Shown here in pieces: positions 55,010 through 64,000 of a stretch of DNA of 64,000 nt (positions are counted from its first letter, which is position 1; every line of letters begins with the position of its first letter). Source of the DNA: Tupaia tana (lineage: Eukaryota; Chordata; Mammalia; Scandentia; Tupaiidae). The notes beneath the pieces are model-generated. The model was given only the letters and a program-made list of their open reading frames with translations. It did not search any database and was not told where the DNA came from. Made by a program: the position numbers and the translations under genes. The stretch spans positions 193,977,256 to 194,041,255 of the forward strand of contig JAKSZU010000003.1 of the NCBI GenBank assembly GCA_026018925.1, in the 5' to 3' direction.

Positions 55010-57115
55010 AGTCATAAAAGATCAGATATTTATATGTGTTTTTAAAAATCTGAGTGAGGTTACATATCTGGTATAAAGATGAAAATGATAAAATTCAGTC
55101 CATATTGGCATTGTTCTAGCAATGTATTTATTTCTCCTGCTCTTACTTTGCCTGCTAACTCACTCCACCAAAATAATTTTGCATTACTGGTACACTGTAA
55201 TCTTTAGAGTTCTGACAAGGCACAAACCTTAGGTACTTAACTCCATGCGGATAAGAATAAGTGAACCCAGTGGAAATAGTATAATCTGCATCACTTAAAT
55301 GTAACCGTGACAATCAAACGCTCTTCTTTGCCTTACTAGTTGTACCTGTGATGTTTTCCTTGTCCTGCTTTTCATTTCTGGGTCTTTTCCTCTGGTCCTG
55401 GGGTCATCAACATTTCATTACCAACAAATAAGAGGAAATGTGAAGGAGAACAAGGTCGTACCAGGAAATACAAAATCTTGGTAAATTGTGGAAGTTTCAA
55501 AGATATTTTTAGCGAAGATAGAAAGTACCTACACAATTGATGCTGACAATACGTAGGCTATGCTATTCCTGATACCACATAATGTTACTGAGATGCATAG
55601 GGTGGTTTCATTTTGTCCACTTTTATCAGCAAATAAGCCTTAACAGTTGTGTGTCCTAACCTTACCAAGCTATTTCCCTTCCTTTCTTGGAAATCTTTAG
55701 TAATAGAGGAGGTTCCTGGCCATTTTGCTTTGTTTAGCAATGCCTATTTGCAAGTATAGCTACAATGGCTTCTTGGCATTTCCTGTCATCTAAAATCCTG
55801 AGAAAAGTTATGACAAATGATATTTAGGTACATGGATATTTTTGTTTATTTTGAGAAGACAACTGGCATTTTGCTGTCTCCACTTCAGTACCAAATGATA
55901 AAAAAATAATGTTAAACTTGATCACAGATGGCTTAGTTTAGCTCTATATAAACACATTCTAGTGATAAGGGCATTCCATTAGTTAGACGATATTGGTAGA
56001 AAGAGTTAGTGACATGACACGAGGGCTCTGTCTAAGAAGGTGGAGCTCTGGCTCTTGACTACTGTATTGAGGTGGACAAACCTTTTGTCTACTTGACTTC
56101 ATTTTGTCATCTAGGGGATGTTTGGGTTCAGTACCCCTAAATTTTCTATAACGTTCTGTAAGTCGAGGGTTTGGGCACTAAGAGTTCTACCTTGTGGAGG
56201 CAGAATGGTTGCTAAGGGGTCTTCTAGTCTCAGAAGACATTGAGGTAAAGACTCTATGAAAGAAAGATAATAAAAGACATAATGTTCTTGTAAATTCTTG
56301 GGGATTTATAGGAGAAGCCTGTATGGATAGTGTCAAATTCCTTATTGCTCTCTGACTACCCCACATTGAATGGAGGGAGAGAAATTGAGCTATAAGCTCT
56401 AGAATAATTGGATTTTCTTAAAATAGAAGATCAGAGCTTCCAGAAAATATTTCTAATTCTATACTCTGCTTTTTCCAAAGGATGCATATATTCCTATTTA
56501 TTCAAATCCCTTAATATCACATCAGCATCACTGTCCCTTTCTGAATAATAAACTACCATTTTTTGTCATAGCAGCCTTTTATTCAAAATGGAAGTGTGTA
56601 TATGTGTGTACTCATGAGTAGAATGTTTGGCAAGAAAGATTACTAGAGGAATACCCTCTGAGGGAAACATTTTTCAAGTTAGATAAAATCAAAAGGAAAT
56701 AAAACCTAGCTTCTATGAAATGGTCTGTCTTGTCATAATCTAAGAACACCCTCTACTGCATTCCAGACCTGCCTCAAGATAATCTACTGAGAACCATGTG
56801 TTATTCACTCTTTTCTCTTTCAGGTAGTTTTCTACCTGTGAATAGAAATTTCAGGGTAAGATCAAACTTCTATTACATCAGTTGCAAACCCTCCAAGAAT
56901 TTACTCCTCATTTTCTTAAGAAGGTCATTTGGAGTGATTGCACCAAACTGTCCACATTGAAATGGACTCAGGTCACTAATTCAGAAATGATCCTGAGATG
57001 AATGTCATTCATCTAGCTGCTAAAAGAAAGGGTAGATGCATAGGTGGGTGGTACTTATGTGAAAATGGCATGCTTCCACAACATGCTCTGTCTGTAGGAT
57101 AACACGGAGGTTTGA
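55010..57115. other. 2.1-kb repeat-poor stretch
   Basis: No SINE, LINE or microsatellite recognised. No exon-like frame. Confidence 0.45.
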
Positions 57116-57117
57116 TG

Positions 57118-57285
57118 TGTCATCAGCATAACCTGAGGGCTTGTTAATACACAAATCGCTGAGCCTCATCCTCAGTGTTTATGATTTATACACCTGAAGT
57201 AATGTCCAAGAATTGGCATTCTAGCAAATTCTCACGCGTCTCTTCTATGGTTGGTCCTGGAACCACACTTAGAGAACTGCTCGAA
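57118..57285. mobile_element. MER5A-like hAT-Charlie relic
   Basis: CATCAGCATAACCTGAGGGC, GTTAATACACAAATCGCTGA, GCCTCATCCTCAG, AGAATTGGCATTCTAGCAAA and a terminal GAGAACTGCTC follow MER5A. Confidence 0.75.
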
Positions 57286-57639
57286 GCATAATTAAGCTCC
57301 TATAACTATTTAGAATAATTAGCAGGAAGTATGTGAGAAATTGCCACAGATTTTGGAGCTGAGGTGAATCAGCCCCATTTAAGATAACACCTTGTTCACA
57401 ACTAAAAACTTAAAGAAAAACAACAACAAAAAATGGGTGAATAATATATGAATCCAAGCCAAGTGACAGTCGTAAGCTGAACAGAACTCTCCCTTTAAGA
57501 TATGTTCATTCAGAAGGCAGTCAAAAATAGTTGAATTTGTCACTTACGTAGCATCTGAAAATATTTAGCTTTCCATTAGTGCTCTTACTGTACCAGGGTG
57601 TGTATTCCAGATCAGTAGGTAAAATTGTTCTTTCATAAC

Positions 57640-57773
57640 TAATTCCCATAAATAAATAATAGTATATCCATGTGATGGAATATTATGTAGCCGTCGAAAA
57701 GCATGATTTTGAGGAATTTTGAATTATGTGGGGATAATGTTCATAGCTTGTTAAATGATAGAATCCCAAATGA

Positions 57774-57809
<36 letters not shown>

Positions 57810-57990
57810 CGCGCGCACGCACATGCTCATCTATAAATTGGAAGAAATTAACTAGGTTATCACCTACAGTGATCTTTGGTAGACTGAAATATTATAAAAG
57901 TAATTTTCTTCATTATACTTTTCTATATTTCCCAGGTTATTTTTTTTACTTTTATAATAAAAGTTTATGTGAAAACAATTTCTCAAAATT
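57640..57990 (+). mobile_element. L1M LINE 3' end carrying a microsatellite
   Basis: TATATCCATGTGATGGAATA, TTATGTAGCCGTCGAAAAGC and, after the GT/GC tract, ATTATACTTTTCTATATTTC and TTTATAATAAAAGTTTATG follow the L1M 3' UTR. Confidence 0.65.
57774..57826. repeat. (GT)n(GC)n alternating purine-pyrimidine tract
   Basis: About 28 bp of GT passes without interruption into about 17 bp of GC and then CACGCACA. Confidence 0.95.
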
Positions 57991-58789
57991 AAACTCATTT
58001 TTGCTCCACTACCCATACTTACTAGACCCACAGACTGACATAAGGGGTAGAAAACAAGCAAGATTGGGGAAATTTTGGCTGCTTTTTCAATGGAATGGCA
58101 TGGATCAATAAATCTTTATTGGTGGGACAGATATGTAATCTTAAGTAGTAGGTTTTAGATTTTTTAAAATTTTTTTTGGTAACTAACACAGGCCTTTGTA
58201 ACCACATTTAGTATCAATCATACTGTAGCAATTTTATTTGGTAAAAGTTATAATTAATGATAAATATTCTAAAATATCTGTTGTGTATCTAGCAGGGTGA
58301 AGAAAATTTTGAAAACTTAGATTAAAATATAAACATAAATATCGCAAACTGATGGCTTAAGGTTGGCACCAAATGGTTTAGGAATGAGGTGATCAGACCA
58401 TCCTCTTACTACATAGATCACTTACCAGGGATTTAGGGATAAGAATTCAGAACACCCAACTCCTTATCTACACTATAAGATGGAAAAAAACAATTCTCTA
58501 TACTAGCCAATTATTGATCTCTATAGATTGTCCATATGTTCTCTCTATTGAATAATTCTATCAACAGGGTTAAATAGGAAATAGGAATACTTATTTTAGG
58601 TAAAGCTTTGGGCTATCGTTGTAACATTATTTATATACAAGCACACACATATCTATTTAGCCAAGATATAAAAATTTCTAATAAAATGTGATTAATGAAA
58701 ACTGAACTTTGACTTTGGCTTCATAATTCTTATTTCCTAAATGCTCTAAATATAATAATAAACTCAAGGTCTTTTAAAGTTAGTTTGTT

Positions 58790-59001
58790 TATTCCATGAG
58801 TAGAGAGAGAAAGAGAGAGAGAGTGTTGGCACCCCAACAGGGTCTGGATGCTGAAATCCACCTTGAGTCTCAGTCAGCCCTGGATTGTGGGCACATGCGT
58901 GCCGTGGGTACGCTGGTTGTACTCAGTCTCTGACTTGAACCAGCATGTGTGAGTCAGCCGTGGAAAGTGTTGTGTTTACCACTGCACAAACAATCCAGGC
59001 C
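58790..59001 (-). mobile_element. older tRNA-derived SINE (family B)
   Basis: Reverse copy: AGTAGAGAGAGAAAGAGAG, CACCCCAACAGGGTCTGG, TGAGTCTCAGTCAGCCCTGG, CTCTGACTTGAACCAGC (B-box complement) and CAATCCAGGCCCC. The best family B copy for deriving its layout. Confidence 0.78.
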
Positions 59002-59004
59002 CCT

Positions 59005-61350
59005 AAACTTGGGGTCTTAACTAATTTTCTTATCTAATTTTTTTCTTGTTTAATAGTTTTATAAAAAATACCCCTGATTTGGATATTTGGTTTTTCAGTG
59101 CTTCATAATTTAGTCATTCTTTGAATAATTTTTTTCTTCTTCTTATTTTTTTCACTTAGAGTATTAAAACTAATGAAATGCACTAAGGTTGGCTTGTTTT
59201 GTGGCTCACCAAAGGAGTTTTGTTCATTTCAGGTTATTGTTTGAGTTGGTCCAAGTTTCTGAATAAAATAGAAAATTTAGAAAAGGAAAATGTTTAGCAA
59301 AAATGATCAGAATGAGTGGATTTCACAAAAGCATCTACCAAACTGACATAAACTACTCATGCTATTACATGCTGTTAGATATATAGAGTGATTTTGTTTT
59401 GTCCACTCTCCTCATTAAATGAATCCAAACATTGTAAATAGACCCTTCTAGTGGTTTAGAAATTTGAACTCAGTATAGAAAGACATACTTTGCACTATTT
59501 TTTCTATCATCAGTCCATTTTTTACAAACCTGTGGGATAAGAATTAAGAAACCGATTAGGTAAACCCCATCTTCTGTAAAGTGTGCAGTCAGAATGCATT
59601 ATGCAGCAACAAATACATTTTATGTTTACTGGAGACCCACACACACCGACATGCTCCATAAAACATTTCTAAATGGCTTCTATATTTTGTATCAATTCAA
59701 GTTTAAGCACTTTCATGCATTTAATTATACTCTCAAATGTAGTGTTCTAATCAATGTCTATAATAGTATTCCCCAAAGCAGGTTGTGATGATATACAAGT
59801 GGTTCCCCCTCCTCAGTGGTATAAACTTTTATTTCTTTGTCCTAAAAGGGAACATTTCACAGTGACTTTCTTTGAAAAGGAATCATCTGGGTGTTCAATC
59901 TCAATTTAAAGATAGTCAGTCTGAGATGCTTCCTGGATTATGTTTTCATCTATTCATATACATTGCAATCTGAATTGATGAACTGGTGTGAGAGTACCCT
60001 AGTTAGAGGCCTGGCTATCTCAACTAATTCTTAAGTACCTTAAGTTAATATCCCATTTATAACAGTATAGTTCAACATAACCACCATCGCTAGTTGTAGT
60101 ATGAAAATATAGCTATAAATCCTATGCTTTCCCTTTATTCAGATAATACCAGTAAAAGTCAGAAACAACTAGGAAAGAACAATCAATTCCTCTTTGGCTA
60201 AAAAGTTTTGTGTCTGGTTTCAACAACTTTGTAAAAACATGGAAAAAGATTTGAATTGTGAACAGTTCAGACAATTTATAAAAAAGCTTGTTTCTTCCCA
60301 TTCAATCCTTTTGTGAATAAAATATGTCAGTTATAGTCTCATTTTCTCTTGCTGTTCTTCAACCAGATATTGTAATGGAAAGCTAAAACAAAGATGGCAT
60401 TTTAAACTTCTAGTATTTCTTTAGAGAAGAGGCACATACACAGAAACAGAATACTCAAGTATTATGGTAGACCCGGAAATGTAATTACCATAGTAGAAAC
60501 TTAAACAAAATAAAAGGAAATGAAGACAGAAATAGGGGGTAGATTCTGAAGTCCAGTGCTCTTGAGGTAGACTTTTCTTTACCTCTAATTCTCCAATTCA
60601 TTCTTCAATGTACCAGCCATTCTTTGGATCTTAATAAAGTTTCCTGTGGTCAATGAGCTCTCGCAAAATTTGGCCCCTGTGTATTCTAGGAATACAAGCT
60701 ATTTAAGGGATTCTAATCTCTCTTTTTTTCCTAGTAGACATGATAAGACAGTTTATAGATCATCATTTGAGTTGAAGAGATCTGCTGTAGCACAGCTACC
60801 ACACACTGATGACAAACAGGATGACAACCAAGATGAGAGTTTGTCGTTATTTATGATATTTTAGGAATATAGTTTATGTCAGATAACAAAACTTATGAAG
60901 CAACAGAAGAAAAAATTGGCTCCTTGCACATGAATCCTCCAACAATGGGGAATAATGTGTTTGTTAAACATGGATCCTGTTGACCTTTCCTGTTATTTGT
61001 AATAGCAATTTACACACAAATCTATATACATTGTTTTGCCTTTTCCTTTTTTTCTAATATTTCAATTGTATAGGGTGATACTTGCTGGACCCAACATGTT
61101 GTTTTGTAGAAAAAGGATAGTCCCATTGTGCAGTATTCCTTTTGTCATTAATTTAGCTTATTTTAAAACCTAACCTAAAATATTTCAGCGCATTTATGTC
61201 CATATGTTTGTTCTTTGATGAGAGTAAATAATTGGAAAGCCTCAGGCTACTTCTCAGACCTTTGACCAGAAATTTTATACTTCAGCCAAGGAAAATAATT
61301 CTACTATTCTTGGGAGTATTACATATATTTTCTATTTCCTTTTTTTTTTG
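59005..61350. other. 2.3-kb repeat-poor stretch
   Basis: No SINE, LINE or microsatellite recognised with confidence. No exon with known domains. Confidence 0.45.
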
Positions 61351-61354
61351 AAAC

Positions 61355-61740
61355 ATACTTTCCCCATTTAAAAATAAAATTTACTCATTGTATACAAGAT
61401 CTGGAGAATAGATAAACTAAAATGAAATAATAAAAATGACCACCATTAATAAAAGGTAACAGTATAAGATTTCCATGGATTTCATTCTAGTCTTTTTCTA
61501 AGTATGCATGCATATATGTAAAGTTATTTTTTTCAAAATTAGAATCATACTTTATCTTGACTATACCATGAGTATGCACCAGGTTATTAAAAAATCCTAT
61601 AAAGCTTATGAAAACATTTATTTGGAGCACAGATACAACTGTGCTGGAGAATTTAGGAAGGTATAAAGAACTGGAGAATTTAGGAAAGTATAAAGAAGAA
61701 AATGAAAATCATCTATTATCTTATAATTCACAATGTTTAT
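61355..61740 (-). mobile_element. ancient L1M-type fragments, probable
   Basis: CTCATTGTATACAAGATCTG, CAACAGTATAAGATTTCC-like text and TCATTCTAGTCTTTTTCTAA recall an antisense L1M 3' region. A tandem 27-bp duplication at 61644-61697 lies inside a second related fragment. Confidence 0.35.
61644..61697. repeat. 27-bp tandem duplication
   Basis: CTGGAGAATTTAGGAA plus GGTATAAAGAA is repeated immediately with one G-to-A difference. Confidence 0.9.
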
Positions 61741-61859
61741 ATTTTTCTGAATGTTTCTTTCACCTCCTAAGTCTTCTTTTGAAGAATATTATGTTCATAT
61801 CTAAGCTTGCTATAATTTCATCAGAAAGCAGAGATTGGTTAAGAGAACTTCTACCATTA

Positions 61860-62440
61860 GATCTTACTGAGCACCCACAATATTCTAGACTCTGGCAGGA
61901 CATTGGGTTAGCCTCTTGTGAGAAATTCACAGTCTGGTAAAGAAAACAGTTCTGTAAATAATTGCAATGTGAGTGCTACAGTGGAGGAAAGTCTAAATGT
62001 GATTCCATGAGAAAAGGTTATACTAACTGTATAAGGACAGAAAGAATGGAGCTGAGTAGAGGACATTTAGCCAGAATTTACTGAGATGTATAGAATTTTG
62101 CCAAACTGAAGAGGGATAAATCTATACGAGACATATTACAGAGACAATGTAAGAAGATGAAGTCTTGACATTTGTCTCATCAGAGTCTCTAGGATATGAA
62201 GCAGCTTTTTACAATTATATTAAGAAAAGTGGCAAAAAAAGTTTTGGAAGGACAGAGAAATGGAAAGATAAGTTCCAGAAGGGTGTGTGTGTGTGTGTGT
62301 AGGACAGGATAGAATGGAAAAGGCTTTCTGGAAGAAGTGACATTTGGACCTTCCTCATGCAGTAACCATTTCAGGCAGGTGGATGTTATCACAGAGCACA
62401 GCCAACCATGGATTCTCATGTCTAGAGCAACCAGCTGACA
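61860..62440. repeat. ancient mammalian repeat, family unsure
   Basis: TACTGAGCACCCACAATATT, AATTCACAGTCTGGTAAAG, AATAATTGCAATGTGAGTG and GGAAGAAGTGACATTTGGAC follow a pattern common to old LINE-type repeats. A (TG)n run lies at 62283-62301. Confidence 0.4.
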
Positions 62441-63400
62441 TAGTAGATCTGGATATACAACCTGGAGAACGTGGCTAGCCTACTTGGTGGAAATTTTTCT
62501 TGTGGTGATCACATATTGTTATAGGGAACATAGAGGTTCCTAGGACCTATGGTTTCTGGGTTTCTTCATTTGGGAAAATGTTTACTTACATTCACTGGAA
62601 GTTGTGGAAACTCTGAGTTAAAGCCAAGGGAGGAGAAGAAGCTGACATGTCACAGAAAAAGAGAAAATTTTACTGCCCTACTTTGAGTCCTATACACAGG
62701 ATGATTTGTTAAAAAGTAGCACATTCCCTAAAGAAGTAGGACACCTGGTAACCCTCATTTTAGTAGAGAGGCTGTAGCCAGCTTAATAAGTAATTTCTGT
62801 TTTCTCGATGTTGTAAAATGCCCACTCAGATGTGGTGTAGACCCTCCATACTCAGAAAATTCCATTAGACTTAATCACTAAAATCCCCGTAAGTGTAGCA
62901 ATAAAATAATTAAGGTACCCATTACTTGCCATGAGTTGCTTGATTTTACCTTGGGATGGTGAAGTGTGCTTCAAGTGCAGCTGGCAGAACCCACTTGTGC
63001 TGATTGCAGTCAAACCTCAACCAATAAAACAAAAATTATTCAAGCTTTGATCTTATAGCCATTGATTTGAAGAAGAAAAAAACGTGAGCTGACACAGGTT
63101 TTTCTTTATCCTTGCGAAAGGTCCTTGTGAAGCCTATAGAGTGTCATGAAGAAATTGAATATGCTATACATTCATTGTACATTAATCCCGACACTTGTGG
63201 CATCCCATAGCAATTCTTATGACTGATTTATTCTTTTTAAGGCTGCTTTATAAATAGGCCATGATTTCAGCAAGGGTTGGAATCTTTGGTTTATATTTGA
63301 ATCTCACTCCTGCTGTCTATCAGCATGGGTTGGGGGCAAGCTTTGTCATATGAAAAATGAGTACAAGGATACTTAGCCATTTTACCTTTTGCATTGCTTT
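62440..63400. other. unique intron
   Basis: No recognisable repeat or exon. Confidence 0.4.
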
Positions 63401-63402
63401 TT

Positions 63403-63658
63403 ATTTATTTTTTTTGAAAGGTTTTCCTTGTAGGGCATGTGTGCTCACCAGGGAGACAGAGACAGAGAGACAGAAAAGGAGAAATCACCGCCCAGGGGGA
63501 TGGGCACGCTGCAGTCCCTTCTCCTCCATTCTCCTCTTGGGATCTTGGGCACACATGCACACGTGCCTGGCATGAGTTTAATCCATCAGGTCCAGGACTC
63601 GAACTGCAATCAACTACATGGGAGTCCAGTGACAGCCATTACACCAACTGCTGGTCCC
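63403..63658 (-). mobile_element. long SINE family A
   Basis: Reverse copy: TCCTTGTAGGGCATGTGTG, GATGGGCACGCTGCAGTCCC, AGGACTCGAACTGC and AACTGCTGGTCCC. CCTTTTGCATTGCTTTT before and CCTTTGCATTGCTATT after are the target-site duplication. Confidence 0.92.
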
Positions 63659-63659
63659 A

Positions 63660-64000
63660 GCCTTTGCATTGCTATTGGGAATAAATAACTGCAAAGCTAA
63701 AAGCATGAAATAGTAATTTTGCATGACATTCATTCTTGCAATTATAATTTAGTATCACAAGTGCTGGTGTGTGTATGAAGTTACATAAACAAGATAAGAG
63801 ATAGTTTACTAATTTTCACATCTCAAACAATATTAAACCTAAGAGAGGTCTTTCCTAATGGCTCCATATTTGCAAAGTATTTGGGTGAGTTACTAAGTTT
63901 TTTACTGTGGATGCATGTTTTACATTAAATTTAGCATGAGAACTTCAATAGATGAAGGGAGGGAATATTTAACAGATATAAAAATGAAAAATTGTCTTGG
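63660..64000. other. unique intron to the window edge
   Basis: AT-rich, nothing recognised. Confidence 0.45.

Larger units (their letters stand above)
12426..64000 (+). other. SLC8A1: SLC8A1 intron 2 (5' part)
   Basis: The large intron downstream of exon 2. In known mammals it is very long and the next exons are far away, which fits the lack of any further exon in 51 kb. I looked for the known continuation of CBD2 (KTISVKVIDDEEYEKN and so on) and did not find it. The content is interspersed repeats, microsatellites and AT-rich unique sequence. Confidence 0.88.

Noticed and set aside
60646-60864. 72-codon open frame
   Set aside because: No similarity that I recognise, and no splice sites that fit SLC8A1.

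Overview
The window is mammalian nuclear DNA. It carries one protein-coding exon in 64 kb of intron. The exon (10594-12425, + strand) is the large exon 2 of SLC8A1, the sodium/calcium exchanger NCX1. It encodes the first 599 residues: signal peptide, first transmembrane block with the alpha-1 repeat, XIP segment, CBD1 and the start of CBD2. Everything before it is the 3' part of intron 1. Everything after it is the 5' part of the very long intron 2. The alternatively spliced exons, the rest of CBD2 and the second transmembrane block lie beyond the right edge. No other gene, tRNA or other classical RNA gene can be supported.

The species is a placental mammal, because the protein is nearly identical to human and dog NCX1 as I recall them, and because L2, MIR, L1, MER5 and MER20 relics are present. 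About 25 copies of a long tRNA-derived SINE plus several copies of shorter or older relatives dominate the younger repeats. The long SINE is not Alu, B1/B2, CAN, VES, Afro-SINE or ruminant BovA. A dense set of purely tRNA-headed SINEs without a 7SL part fits a colugo (Dermoptera) best, but that is inference from memory.

Layout. 1-10593: intron 1, with L2, MIR and MER5 relics, two overlapping perfect palindromes at 4895-4929, a cluster of three long SINEs at 5.1-6.0 kb and an L2 at 7.8-8.5 kb. 10594-12425: exon 2 with a strong acceptor and a GTAAGT donor. 12426-64000: intron 2, with SINEs about every 2 kb, four copies of a short palindromic mariner-like MITE, a second MITE family at 49.0 kb, L1 fragments at 36.0, 45.9-48.5 and 57.6 kb, MER20 at 53.7 kb, a MER5-like relic at 57.1 kb, a probable solo LTR at 32.7 kb and many microsatellites.

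The most biologically interesting element is exon 2 itself. In other mammals it is known to be back-spliced into an abundant circular RNA. Here the predicted circle is 1832 nt, and its reading frame would continue across the junction for three codons (V, R, L) before a TGA. Oppositely oriented SINEs lie on both sides of the exon. No bacterial-type system, CRISPR array or intact autonomous transposon was found.
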